The notes beneath the pieces are model-generated. The model saw nothing but the letters and a program-made list of their open reading frames with translations, had not been told where the DNA came from and ran no database searches. Made by a program: the position numbers and the translations under genes. From positions 25,138 to 89,137 of the forward strand of contig KZ836103.1 of NCBI GenBank assembly GCA_003265685.1: a stretch of 64,000 nucleotides of DNA, in the 5' to 3' direction. This DNA comes from Piscinibacter caeni. GTDB lineage: Bacteria; Pseudomonadota; Gammaproteobacteria; Burkholderiales; Burkholderiaceae_C. Of this stretch, positions 50,475 through 59,329 are shown in pieces (positions within the stretch are counted from its first letter, which is position 1; each line of letters opens with the position of its first letter).

Positions 50475-53186
50475 ATGCACGCCCGAGGCATTCCCGACCT
50501 TCCCTACTACCTGGGCATCGGCTCGCTGGCCGACCTGGCCACCCGCGGCAACCGCGTCTGTGTCCTCAACATCCTCGGCGGCGAATCGCGCCAGGTCACG
50601 CCGACGAGCCACGTCTTCTCCGGCGGCAACGTCGTGTTCGGCACCTCGCCGGGCCGCGGCGGGCAGGTGCTGCCCACCGCGATCGGCGACATCCCGGTGT
50701 TCAACAGCGTGCGCGAGGGGCTGAACGCCGGCCACGCGTTCGACACCGGCGTCGTCTACCTGCCGCCCGCGGGCGTGCGCGACGGCGTCGCCGAGCTCAT
50801 CCGCGTCAACCCGGGGCTGCGCAAGATCGTCATCGTGACCGAGAAGATCGCCGTGCACGACGCACGCGAGATCCGCGCGATGGCGCAGGGCGCCGGCGTG
50901 GACGTGATCGGCGGCAACTGCCTGGGCGTGGCCGACGCCTGGAACCGCACGCGCATCGGCGGTGCGCTCGGCGGCGACCATCCGGAAGAGACGCTGCTGC
51001 AGGGCACGGTCGCGATCTTCTCGAACTCGGGCGGCTTCACGACGACGATCGCGCAATACCTCGCGACCGAGGGCTGGGGCACGACGACGCTGGTCTCGTC
51101 GGGCAAGGACGTCTACATCCATTACGCGGCGCGCGACTTCGCGCACGCGCTGCGCCACGACGGCCGCTCGCGCGCCGCGGTGCTATACGCCGAGCCCGGC
51201 GGCTACTACGAGCATGCCGTCGACTGGGGCAAGCCGGTGGTCGCCTGCGTCGTCGGGCGCTGGAAGTCCAAGCTCACGCGCGCGGTCGGCCACGCCGGCG
51301 CGATGGCCGGCTCGGGCGACAGCGCGGCCGACAAGGAACGCTGGTTCATGGAGGCGTTCGGCGTGGACGCGGTCTTCACGCCGGAGGCGCCGGTCGTCTC
51401 GAAGAAGGGCGCTGTCGTCACGAACATCGCGCACATCCCGGCAGCGCTGACGGCGGTGATGGCGCTGTCGGGCGCGAAGCCCGACTTCGCGTCGCGCGGC
51501 AGCCTCGCGCTCAAGCCGTGGATGGCCAACGACCAGGGCCTGGTATTGCCGGCCGGGCTGGCGCTGGAGCCGGTGACCGCGCCGGAGCCCTACGCGGCGC
51601 AGTTCGCCGGACTCAGGCGCCAGGTCGGCGCGGTGATCGCGCGCCAGAACATGAAGGACCGGTCGGGTGCGTCGGTGATGGACCCGAGGACGCAGGTCAC
51701 CTCGGTGCACGGCCACTCGGTGCTCGAGCTCGCGCTGCAGCCGCTGCAGGCCAACTTCGCGCTGCCCCTGGTGCACGAGGGCGCCGGTCCGAACGACCGC
51801 GCCCTGCTCGACATCGCGGTCGCCGCCGAGGTGAACCTGGTCGGCACGCCGATGCTCGCTGCCGCGGAGGCGGCGCGCGAAGGCGGCAACTCGCCGAACA
51901 CCGTGATGGCCGCGGCGGTCACGATCGTCGGGCCCAGGCGCGTCGAACGGGCGCTCGCCTGCAGTCGCGCGCTGATCGACCTGTTCGTCGGGACCTCGCT
52001 GAAGGAAGGCCACCATGTCGACTTCGACCTGTCGAGCGTGAAGCTCGACGCCGCGACGCGGGCGCTGTTCCTGGCGCGCGACGACGAGGCGGACGACTCG
52101 CACCCCGAGGCGATGCTGCGCGCGGTGCGCGATCGCGGCGCGAAGTCGGTCTTCCTCGACCTGCTGCTGAAGCAGGGCGGGCGGCTGTCGCGCGACGCGA
52201 TCCTCGCCGCGATCGCGACGACCATCGCCTGGGGCCCGCTGGTGCGCAAGCGCATCAGCCGGCTGACCGCGGAGACGCTGCCCTGGTACCTGCGCCTGTA
52301 CGGCACGATGGTCGGCGCGTCCATCCCCGCGCCGCTGCACCAATGGGGATCGCTGGCCGGCATCTCGCAGGCCGAGCGCTACGGCTCGTGGACCATGGCC
52401 GACCTGTGCTTCCTGGCGATCACCGGCCAGAAGCCGACGCCCGAGCAGGCGCTGCCGCTGCAGATCCTGATCGGCCTGCTGATCAGCAACGGGCCCGGCT
52501 CCATCACCGCGCAGGGGGCGAAGGGCGCCGTCGCCGCCGACGGGCCGCAGACGCCGGGCCGCGTGCAGATCAACAAGGCGATGGCCGGCTTCCTGACCCA
52601 CAGCGGCTACAGCCACGGCGGCAACGGCTACGAGGGCATGGCCTTCCTGCTCGAGCAGTTCCGCGGCATCGACCTTTGCGACCCGACCGATCCGGCGCAC
52701 GGCATCGACCTGAAGGCAATGGCGACCGACTTCGCGAAGGCCTACAAGGCCGAGAAGGTGGCCGCCAAGGAACTCGGCCAGGAGATGCGGGCGCTGCCGG
52801 GGGTGCACCACCCGGTGTTCAAGGGCAAGCCCGTGAACCACGATCCGCGCGAGCGCTTCATCGCCGGGTTCCTCGCCGACCGCAAGCAGTACAACGTGTT
52901 CCACGCCTACTACGGCGAACTGGTGCAGGCCCTCTACGACGAGGGCGCGACGCCTTACGTGTTCTGCGTCAACGTCGACGCGGTGATCGCCGCGCTGCTG
53001 CTCGGCGTGCTGTGGACCGACTACCGCAGCGGTGCCCTCGGCGAGCGTGAACTCGAGACCGCCGCGTTCAACGTCTTCCTGTACGGGCGGATGATCGGTG
53101 CCGCCGCCGAGATCGACGACCACCTGAACCGCGGCCGGAACATGGACACGCGCACCCCCGAGGCGAACTGCGCGCACGTCCTGTGA
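50475..53186 (+). CDS. ATP-citrate-lyase-like alpha subunit with citryl-CoA-lyase domain
   Basis: A 903-residue protein. Residues about 1-330 are a CoA-binding/ligase module with the phospho-histidine H273 in VGHAGAMAGSGDS. The C-terminal third (about 640-903) is citrate-synthase-like: LISNGPGSITAQGAKGAVAA, HHPVFKGKPVNHDPRERF (H778/H779), NVDAVIAALLLGVLW (D835) and GRMIGAAAEIDDHLNRGR. By my alignment the position of human ACLY H900 (ADHGPAVSG) is N672. A middle region of about 300 residues has no counterpart in the 608-residue AclA I recall from Chlorobium. It probably makes and cleaves a carboxylate-CoA; citrate itself is not assured. Confidence 0.75.
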   Translation: MHARGIPDLPYYLGIGSLADLATRGNRVCVLNILGGESRQVTPTSHVFSGGNVVFGTSPGRGGQVLPTAIGDIPVFNSVREGLNAGHAFDTGVVYLPPAGVRDGVAELIRVNPGLRKIVIVTEKIAVHDAREIRAMAQGAGVDVIGGNCLGVADAWNRTRIGGALGGDHPEETLLQGTVAIFSNSGGFTTTIAQYLATEGWGTTTLVSSGKDVYIHYAARDFAHALRHDGRSRAAVLYAEPGGYYEHAVDWGKPVVACVVGRWKSKLTRAVGHAGAMAGSGDSAADKERWFMEAFGVDAVFTPEAPVVSKKGAVVTNIAHIPAALTAVMALSGAKPDFASRGSLALKPWMANDQGLVLPAGLALEPVTAPEPYAAQFAGLRRQVGAVIARQNMKDRSGASVMDPRTQVTSVHGHSVLELALQPLQANFALPLVHEGAGPNDRALLDIAVAAEVNLVGTPMLAAAEAAREGGNSPNTVMAAAVTIVGPRRVERALACSRALIDLFVGTSLKEGHHVDFDLSSVKLDAATRALFLARDDEADDSHPEAMLRAVRDRGAKSVFLDLLLKQGGRLSRDAILAAIATTIAWGPLVRKRISRLTAETLPWYLRLYGTMVGASIPAPLHQWGSLAGISQAERYGSWTMADLCFLAITGQKPTPEQALPLQILIGLLISNGPGSITAQGAKGAVAADGPQTPGRVQINKAMAGFLTHSGYSHGGNGYEGMAFLLEQFRGIDLCDPTDPAHGIDLKAMATDFAKAYKAEKVAAKELGQEMRALPGVHHPVFKGKPVNHDPRERFIAGFLADRKQYNVFHAYYGELVQALYDEGATPYVFCVNVDAVIAALLLGVLWTDYRSGALGERELETAAFNVFLYGRMIGAAAEIDDHLNRGRNMDTRTPEANCAHVL

Positions 53187-53431
53187 CGGGCGCGCTGCCT
53201 GCAATCCTGTCTCCGGCGCCGCGTGGGTGAACCGGAATGTCCGGCATCCCATCGACCCGCGCAGGATCGGAGGAAGCGGGCGTCCCGACCCCCCCATCGG
53301 CCGGATCTCCACGGCCGTCGGCGCAGCCCGCCGGGAGCCGAACGCCCGCTCCCCGCGACGCGGCCACATGGCACACTCGATCGACGCGCGGCCCGGACCG
53401 GGCCGCCGAATCCCGCTCAGAGGAGACGCCG

Positions 53432-53797
53432 ATGCTGACGATGGAGAAGACGGCCGACTACGTGAAGCGCTGGGTCGCCGCGTTCGAGTCGAAGGACCTG
53501 GATCGCGTGCTGGCCTTCTACACCGACGACGTGATCTTCCACTCCCCGCTGATTGCGCGCCTGAGCCATGACCCCAGCGGCACCGTCCGCGGCAAGGCGG
53601 CGCTGCGCGCCTACGTGAAGAAGGGCTTCGAGGTCTTCGATCACATCAAGTTCACCGTGCTCGACGTGCTGCGTGGCGTCGACAGCATCGCGATCCACTA
53701 CAAGGGCATCACGGGAACGCATGTCGTCGAGGTGCTGTTCTTCGACAAGGACGGCATGGTCCGCGAGTCGTACGTGCACTATGCCTCTCCCGAGTAG
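53432..53797 (+). CDS. SnoaL/NTF2-like protein
   Basis: A 121-residue NTF2-like protein: YVKRWVAAFESKDLDRVLAF, DDVIFHSPLIARLSHDPSG and VVEVLFFDKDGMVRESYVHY. Such proteins are isomerases, hydrolases or ligand binders; no function is assigned. An AGAGGAGA site precedes the ATG. The 245 bases between the lyase gene and this start hold nothing I recognise. Confidence 0.82.
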   Translation: MLTMEKTADYVKRWVAAFESKDLDRVLAFYTDDVIFHSPLIARLSHDPSGTVRGKAALRAYVKKGFEVFDHIKFTVLDVLRGVDSIAIHYKGITGTHVVEVLFFDKDGMVRESYVHYASPE

Positions 53798-53853
53798 GGC
53801 CGGCAGCGCTGAACTGCCGAGGCTCGGGCCCGTCATTCGTCTCCCGTCGCCGC

Positions 53854-54471
53854 ATGGACGCACGCGAAACCGCCCCCTCGCCCGAACGCAACAAGCAGCC
53901 GATCCTGGAGGTGCTCGCGCGCGTGTTGCCGCCACGCGGCCTGGTGCTCGAGATCGGCAGCGGCACCGGGCAGCACGTGGCGCATTTCGCCAGAGCCTTG
54001 CCCGGCCTCGTGTTCCAGCCCAGCGAGATGGACCCGGAGCGCCATGCGTCGATCGAGGCCTGGGTGGCCGCCGACAGGCTGTCGAACGTCAGGCCGCCGC
54101 TGGCCATCGACGTCACCGACCATCCCTGGCCCCTGTCCGCGGCCGACGCGGTGGTGTGCATCAACGTGATCCACATCGCCCCGTGGGAGGCCACGCTCGC
54201 CCTGTTGACGGGGGCCGGCGCGATCCTGCCCGCCGGCGGCGTGCTGGTGACCTACGGTCCGTACCGGCGCGGCGGCGCGCACACCTCGGCCGGCAACGAA
54301 GCGTTCGACGCGAGCCTGCGTGCCAGGAACCCGCTCTGGGGCGTGCGCGACATCGACACGGTGGCGGATGCCGCGCGCGGCGAGGGCCTCCTGCTGCAGG
54401 AGGTCGTGCCGATGCCGGCCAACAACTTCACGCTGGTCTGGCGGAAGTCAGGCCTGGGCCTGCTTCAGTAG
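53854..54471 (+). CDS. DUF938 SAM-dependent methyltransferase-like protein
   Basis: A 205-residue Rossmann methyltransferase of the DUF938 family: ERNKQPILEVLARVLPPRG, motif I VLEIGSGTGQHVAHFA, QPSEMDPERHASI and NVIHIAPWEATLALL. The substrate is unknown. Its 3' end overlaps the convergent LysR-family gene by 24 bases. Confidence 0.88.
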   Translation: MDARETAPSPERNKQPILEVLARVLPPRGLVLEIGSGTGQHVAHFARALPGLVFQPSEMDPERHASIEAWVAADRLSNVRPPLAIDVTDHPWPLSAADAVVCINVIHIAPWEATLALLTGAGAILPAGGVLVTYGPYRRGGAHTSAGNEAFDASLRARNPLWGVRDIDTVADAARGEGLLLQEVVPMPANNFTLVWRKSGLGLLQ

Positions 54472-55350
54472 CCAGGCCTCGAAGGCGCGCACTGCCGGGC
54501 GCTCGCGCGCCGCGGGCTCGACGAGCAGGAAGTAGGCGCGGCTCGAGGCGGTGCTGCCCGCGAAGGGCGCGACCAGCTGGCGCCGCTTGAGCAGCGTGTC
54601 GACCAGCGGCCGGCGCCCGAGCGCCACGCCCTGGCCGGCCAACGCCGCGGCGATCGCCTCGCCGTAGCCCGAGAAGCTGAGCGTCGCGCGTGGCTGCAGG
54701 TCCGGCAGCCCGGCGGCCTGCAGCCACGGGCCCCACTCCACCGGCATGCCGGCGCCGCCCTGGCCCACCACCTGCAGCAGCACGTGCTGGCGCAGGTCGG
54801 CCGGGCGTGCGAGCGGCGCCTGCTTGAGCAGCTTCGGGCTGCACACCGGCAGGATCGCCTCGGCAAACACCTGGCGCCCCTCGACATGCCCGGGCCGGCC
54901 GTAGCGGATCGCCAGGTCGAAGCCCTCGGCACGCAGCCCGCGGGTCTCGAAGCTCGCATCCAGGCGCACGTCCACGCCCGGGTGCTCGCGCGTGAAGTCC
55001 GCCAGCCGCGGGATCAGCCACAGCGAGGCGAAGCCCGGCGTGGTGGTCAGCGCCAGTGTCTCGCGCCGGGCCGGGGCGCGGATCGAGGCCACGGTGCGGC
55101 GCAGCGAGCCGATCAGCTCGCTGCACGCGGCGTGCAGGTGCCGGCCCGGCTCGGTCAGCTCGATGCGGCGGTGCCCGCGGCGGAACAGCGCGACGCCCAG
55201 GTCCTCCTCCAGCGCACGCACCTGGCGGCTGACGGCCGACTGCGTGAGGAAGCGCTCGTCCGCCGCACGCGTGAACGAGAGCTGGCGCGCCGCCGCCTCG
55301 AAGGTGACGAGCAGGTCGAGCGGGGGCAGGCGGTCGATCGGTTTTGACAT
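54448..55350 (-). CDS. LysR-family regulator, GcvA-like
   Basis: A 300-residue regulator of the GcvA branch, recognised from RLPPLDLLVTFEAAARQLSF, AVSRQVRALEEDLGVALFRR and the substrate-binding domain start ETLALTTTPGFASLWLIPRL. It is divergent from a DUF2917 gene, which in related genomes is a common partner. The ATG at 55350 gives MSKPIDRLPP. Confidence 0.92.
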   Translation of the reverse strand: MSKPIDRLPPLDLLVTFEAAARQLSFTRAADERFLTQSAVSRQVRALEEDLGVALFRRGHRRIELTEPGRHLHAACSELIGSLRRTVASIRAPARRETLALTTTPGFASLWLIPRLADFTREHPGVDVRLDASFETRGLRAEGFDLAIRYGRPGHVEGRQVFAEAILPVCSPKLLKQAPLARPADLRQHVLLQVVGQGGAGMPVEWGPWLQAAGLPDLQPRATLSFSGYGEAIAAALAGQGVALGRRPLVDTLLKRRQLVAPFAGSTASSRAYFLLVEPAARERPAVRAFEAWLLKQAQA

Positions 55351-55479
55351 GCGCTGTGGGAATGTGTGGTGTGCAAAACGAACGTTTGAGCGGCGGCGGC
55401 AACGAGCGGATAGTGAGCCCACGCCGGTCCTCTTGCAAGCGCCCTGCGCATGCGAACCGGCCCCACCCAGGAGCCTGCC

Positions 55480-55713
55480 ATGATGCCCACACCGACCCGC
55501 GACCCCCTGCCGCTGCGCCGCAACGACGTGCTGCGCCTCGGCGACGCCCACGGCCTGCGCCTTGTCAGCGCGGGCGGCACGCTGTGGATCACGATCGACG
55601 GCGACCTGACCGACTACGTGCTCGGGCCCGGCGAATCGCTGCAGGTCCAGTCGCACGCCCAGACGCTGGTCTCGGCACTGACGGCGCCGGCGCTGCTGGC
55701 GTTCCGGCACTGA
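55480..55713 (+). CDS. DUF2917 family protein
   Basis: A 77-residue small protein with the cupin-like DUF2917 pattern: LRRNDVLRLGDAHGLRLVSA, GTLWITIDGDLTDYVLGPGE. It is typically encoded divergently from a GcvA-like regulator in Burkholderiales, as here. The start at 55480 follows AGGAGCC; an ATG at 55450 upstream is less likely. The function is unknown. Confidence 0.87.
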   Translation: MMPTPTRDPLPLRRNDVLRLGDAHGLRLVSAGGTLWITIDGDLTDYVLGPGESLQVQSHAQTLVSALTAPALLAFRH

Positions 55714-55724
55714 GGGAGACGGCC

Positions 55725-56105
55725 ATGCCGCTCGTCACCCTCACCGTGCCGGCCGGCCAGCCGGCCGCGCGCATCGACGCCGTGCTCGATGCCGTGCACG
55801 CCGCGCTGGTGGCCTCCGGCGTGCCGGCCGACGACCGCTTCCAGCGCGTGCTGGAGCTGCCGCCGCAGCACCTGCGCATCCACCCGAGCTACCCGGACGC
55901 GGCGCGCCCGCGCGGGCCGCAGTTTGTGCTGATCGAGATCCTCTGGTCGGCTGGCCGCAGCGTGAAGGTCAAGCGCGCGCTGCTGACCGACCTGATGGCC
56001 CGGCTGCGCGACGCCGGGCAGGACACCGAGCAGGTGATGCTGGTGTTCCAGGAGACCACCTGGGAGAACTGGGCCTTCGCGGGCGGGCGGCAGATCCACG
56101 CCTGA
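55725..56105 (+). CDS. Tautomerase-family protein
   Basis: A 126-residue protein beginning MPLVTLTVPAGQ, keeping Met then the catalytic-type Pro at position 2 of the tautomerase superfamily. LVFQETTWENWAFAGGRQIH is typical of the larger tautomerase_2 group. It follows DUF2917 by 11 bases, so it is in the same operon. The substrate is unknown. Confidence 0.85.
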   Translation: MPLVTLTVPAGQPAARIDAVLDAVHAALVASGVPADDRFQRVLELPPQHLRIHPSYPDAARPRGPQFVLIEILWSAGRSVKVKRALLTDLMARLRDAGQDTEQVMLVFQETTWENWAFAGGRQIHA

Positions 56106-56161
56106 GGCGCCGGGCCGCACCCGAGGCGTGCGGGACCTGCGTCGGACACATCGGGGAAAGG

Positions 56162-56183
56162 CCTATGCAGGAGTGTGCATAGG
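56162..56183 (+). other. Perfect hairpin in the leader region
   Basis: CCTATGCA (56162-56169) and TGCATAGG (56176-56183) form an exact 8-base stem with a 6-base loop, 57 bases after the tautomerase stop. It could be a weak terminator without a T-run, or an operator for the next gene. Confidence 0.4.
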
Positions 56184-56275
56184 AGGGGCAGTATGCCGAT
56201 GGACAGGGAAGGGTGAATCGGCGCGTGCCGGCGGAAGACCGGCGCAGTGCTCGCGGCCAGCCCGGTGCCGCGAGC

Positions 56276-56374
56276 CCTGGCAAACACGCCAGCCCCGGGG
56301 GAAAGGCGCGGTCGCGGCCGGCAAGGCCGCCGGGTCGTCGATGTCCGGCTCCGCTGCGGAGCCGGGACTGCCTA
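56276..56374 (+). promoter_or_regulatory. Structured leader, possible c-di-GMP-I-like riboswitch
   Basis: The 291-base gap before the beta-propeller gene is unusually structured. From 56276 it reads CTGGCAAACACGCC, later GAAAGGCGCGGTCGC, then GGCAAGGCCGCCGGGTC, a strong hairpin CCGGCTCCG/CGGAGCCGG, and ends GGGACTGCC. The order of GGCAAAC, GAAAGG, GCAAxGCCxCxGGGTC and CCGGGxCTGCC parallels GEMM-I (c-di-GMP-I) aptamers. The highly conserved GGGACGCAAAGCC core is not intact, so it may be a diverged or unrelated structure. Confidence 0.35.
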
Positions 56375-56396
56375 GCCATACCCCGAGGAGACTTCC

Positions 56397-58046
56397 ATGT
56401 TGTCTGTGAGGACCGCGCTGGCCGCCGGCGCGCTGGCGCTCGGCGCCCTTCCTGCCATTTCCGCCGCTGCCGACTGGCCGAGCGCCGGGCGCGACCTGAA
56501 GAACTCGCGCTACCAGGCCGACGAGAAGGCCATCAGTCCGCGCACCGTCGGCGCGCTGCAGCTGCGCTGGAGCTTCGCGACGGACGGCGACGTGACCGCC
56601 AACCCGACGGTCGACGGTGACTACCTCTACTTCCCCGACTCGGCCGGTTCGCTCTACAAGGTGCAGCGCTTCACCGGCGCCCTGGTGTGGAAGAAGCCGA
56701 TCTCCGGCTACACCGGTGTCGCCGGCGACTTCGCGCGCGCCTCGCCGGCGGTGGCGGGCGACGCGCTGATCCTCGGCAACCAGGCCGGCAAGCTGTCCGA
56801 CCCGCAAGGCGCCAGCGTGTTCGCTGTCGACAAGAACAGCGGCGCGCCGCTGTGGACGACACGCATCGATGGGCCGATCGGCGATGCCGCCAGCCCGGGA
56901 TTCCGACAGCGCTACTCCTTCGTCACGCACTCGGCGATCGTGGCCGACGGCATGGCCATCGTCGGCCTGGCCTCCAACGAGGAACTGATCGCCGGCTTCT
57001 GGCCCAAGGCCTACGGCTGGACCTGGAACTTCCGCGGCAGCGTCGTCGCGCTCGACGTCGCGACCGGGGCCATCCGCTGGCGGACCTACATGGTGCCCGA
57101 GGGCTACTACGGCGCGGCCGTCTGGGGCAGCACCGGCGCCGTGCACCGGACGCGTCGGTTGGTCTACATGGCGACCGGCAACAACTACATGGTGCCCGAC
57201 AGCGTGCTGGCCTGCCTGAACAACGGCGGTGCGCCGGCGGCCTGCATGAGCCCGGACAACCACCTGAACTCGATCGTGGCGCTCGACCTGGACAGCGGGG
57301 CGATCCGCTGGGCCGCCCGCGGCCTGCCCTACGACGCGTGGAACGTCGGCTGCGGGCTGACCATTCCCGGCGTGCTGGTGCTGCCGCCGAACGACAACTG
57401 CCCGACGCCCAAGGGGCCGGACTGGGACTTCGCGCAGGGCCCGCTCCTGTTTGCCGACACCGGCGCCGACGGCGACACGGGTCTGGTCGGCGCGGGCCAG
57501 AAGAGCGGCATGTTCTGGGCCTTCCGGGCCAAGGACGGCAAGCCGGTCTGGTCGCGCCAGGTGGCGCCGGGCGGTCTCACCGGCGGCTTGCAGTGGGGTT
57601 CGGCCAGCGACGGGCGCAGCGTGTTCGTGGCCATCGCCAACAGCGGGCTCACCGGATCGGGCACCGAGCCGGGGGTCTGGCAACTGGCCGACGGAACGAC
57701 CACGACCGCCGGCGGCTGGGCGGCACTCGAGGCCAAGACCGGCGCCGTGCAATGGACCACCCGGGACCCGGCCGGCAGCCGCGCCGAGGCGGCCGTCAGC
57801 GGCGCGAACGGCGTGATCTTCGGCTGCAACCTCGACCAGGCGAACGGCACCATGTACGCGCTCGACGCGAAGACCGGCAAGGTGCTGTGGTCGTACAACG
57901 CCGGCAGCGGGCAGAGCCCGTTCGTGACCGGCGTGTTCGCCGCCTGCAATGCCGGGCCGTCGATCGCCGACGGCATGGTGTACTGGGGCTCGGGCACGTT
58001 CCAGGGGGCGCCCGGGCCGAAGCGGGTGTTCGCGTTCGGCTTCTGA
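56397..58046 (+). CDS. Secreted PQQ-binding-like beta-propeller protein
   Basis: A 549-residue exported protein: signal peptide RTALAAGALALGALPAISAA, then repeated propeller blades with tryptophan-docking motifs (SGSLYKVQRFTGALVWKKP-type, GSVVALDVATGAIRWRTYM, TMYALDAKTGKVLWSYNAGS). It resembles polyvinyl-alcohol dehydrogenase and other PQQ enzymes but has no CxxCH haem motif, so electrons must go to a separate cytochrome. The GAGGAG site and ATG at 56397 fix the start. The substrate is unknown. Confidence 0.8.
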   Translation: MLSVRTALAAGALALGALPAISAAADWPSAGRDLKNSRYQADEKAISPRTVGALQLRWSFATDGDVTANPTVDGDYLYFPDSAGSLYKVQRFTGALVWKKPISGYTGVAGDFARASPAVAGDALILGNQAGKLSDPQGASVFAVDKNSGAPLWTTRIDGPIGDAASPGFRQRYSFVTHSAIVADGMAIVGLASNEELIAGFWPKAYGWTWNFRGSVVALDVATGAIRWRTYMVPEGYYGAAVWGSTGAVHRTRRLVYMATGNNYMVPDSVLACLNNGGAPAACMSPDNHLNSIVALDLDSGAIRWAARGLPYDAWNVGCGLTIPGVLVLPPNDNCPTPKGPDWDFAQGPLLFADTGADGDTGLVGAGQKSGMFWAFRAKDGKPVWSRQVAPGGLTGGLQWGSASDGRSVFVAIANSGLTGSGTEPGVWQLADGTTTTAGGWAALEAKTGAVQWTTRDPAGSRAEAAVSGANGVIFGCNLDQANGTMYALDAKTGKVLWSYNAGSGQSPFVTGVFAACNAGPSIADGMVYWGSGTFQGAPGPKRVFAFGF

Positions 58047-58055
58047 GCGCCCCCA

Positions 58056-58077
58056 GGGCCGGGCCTAGGCCCGGCCC
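58056..58077 (+). terminator. Strong GC palindrome after the beta-propeller gene
   Basis: GGGCCGGGCC at 58056-58065 is mirrored exactly at 58068-58077 around a TA centre, 9 bases after the stop codon. No T-run follows, so it may stall or protect the 3' end rather than act as a classical terminator. Confidence 0.45.
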
Positions 58078-58159
58078 GCCCCCCGCGGGGGTCAAGGAAA
58101 CTTGGGGCGGCCCGGCGTTTCCTTGTGAACCGGCGGCCCGACACCGGGCAGGCGGTGTG

Positions 58160-58190
58160 AAAAAGCGGGCCCACCTCGCGGCGGGCCCGC
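58160..58190 (-). terminator. Rho-independent terminator of the ABC operon
   Basis: On the minus strand an 8-base stem GCGGGCCC/GGGCCCGC (58183-58190 with 58165-58172) is followed by five T residues (58160-58164), about 54 bases past the stop of the permease gene. This fits transcription stop for the operon read from higher coordinates. Confidence 0.8.
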
Positions 58191-58243
58191 AACGATGCCA
58201 CCCGCAGGCCGGCATCGGGAGACAGCCGGTCAGTCCGTGCTGG

Positions 58244-59329
58244 TCATTCGCTCCCGCCGCGCGAGCGCAGCCGGTCGAACAGCACCGCGATCACGATGAA
58301 GCTGCCGACGAAGGTGCCCTGCCAGAAGGTGCTGATGCCAAGCAGGGTCAGGCTGTTGCGGATCACCTCGATCAGCGCGGCGCCGACCACCGCGCCGAAC
58401 GCGGTGCCCACGCCGCCGGAGAGGTTGGCCCCGCCGATCACCGCCGCCGCGATCACCGTGAGCTCCATGCCCTGCCCGAGCCCGGTGGTGATGGTGCCGA
58501 GCCAGCCGACCTCGAGGATGCCGGTCAGGCCCGCGCAGAAGGCGCAGAACATGTAGACGCTGACCTTGATCGCCTTCACCGGCACGCCGGTCAGCGTGGC
58601 GGCGCGTTCGTTGCCGCCGATGGCGAACAGCCAGCGGCCCCAGCGGCTCCAGCGGAACGCCAGGCCGGTGAGCACCAGCAGCACGAGCAGGAAGATCAGC
58701 GGGTTGGGGATCTTCACCGGCTCGACGAAGGGCAGCGCCAGCTCGACGAAGCCGCCGCCGAGCGCCAGCAGGGCCGGCTGGTCGGGGCCGAAGGAATACA
58801 CCATGCGGTTGTCCGACAGCACCATCGCCAGGCTGCGCGCGATCGACAGCATGCCCAGCGTGACGACGAAGGGCGGCACGCCGACATAGGCGATCAGCAC
58901 GCCGTTGAAGGCACCCACCGCGAGCGAGACCAGCAGCGCCAGCGGCACCGCGAGCCAGATCGACAGGCCGGCATTCATCGTCATGCCGATCACCATGCCG
59001 GAGAGCACCAGCACCGCACCGACCGAGAGGTCGATGCCGCCGGTGACGATCACCGCCGTCATGCCGATCGCGATGATCGCGACGAAGGCGAAGTTGCGCG
59101 CCACGTTGAACAGGTTCTGCTGCGTGGCGAACACGTCGCTGGCCAGGCTCAGCGCAACGAAGGCCAGCAGCGCCGCGAGCGAGACCCAGAAGGTCGGCTG
59201 CCCGACCAGCCAGGCCCACAGGCCGGCGGCGGTGCGCTGCGCCCGCTGCAGCGTCGCGTCCGCGGTGGCGGTAGCGGCGGTCGGGGCGGCCTGGGCGGTT
59301 GGGGAGGGGTCGGGGGTGTGCATGCTCAT
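58244..59329 (-). CDS. Sugar ABC transporter permease (RbsC/FrcC-like)
   Basis: A 361-residue membrane protein with about ten segments: NFAFVAIIAIGMTAVIVTGG, IDLSVGAVLVLSGM, GVPPFVVTLGMLSIARSLAM and the IGGANLSGGVGTAFGAVVGA motif, all typical of ribose/fructose-type permeases. It starts 4 bases inside the ATPase gene end (ATGA overlap). It works with the single-domain ATPase and the binding protein just upstream. Confidence 0.92.
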   Translation of the reverse strand: MSMHTPDPSPTAQAAPTAATATADATLQRAQRTAAGLWAWLVGQPTFWVSLAALLAFVALSLASDVFATQQNLFNVARNFAFVAIIAIGMTAVIVTGGIDLSVGAVLVLSGMVIGMTMNAGLSIWLAVPLALLVSLAVGAFNGVLIAYVGVPPFVVTLGMLSIARSLAMVLSDNRMVYSFGPDQPALLALGGGFVELALPFVEPVKIPNPLIFLLVLLVLTGLAFRWSRWGRWLFAIGGNERAATLTGVPVKAIKVSVYMFCAFCAGLTGILEVGWLGTITTGLGQGMELTVIAAAVIGGANLSGGVGTAFGAVVGAALIEVIRNSLTLLGISTFWQGTFVGSFIVIAVLFDRLRSRGGSE

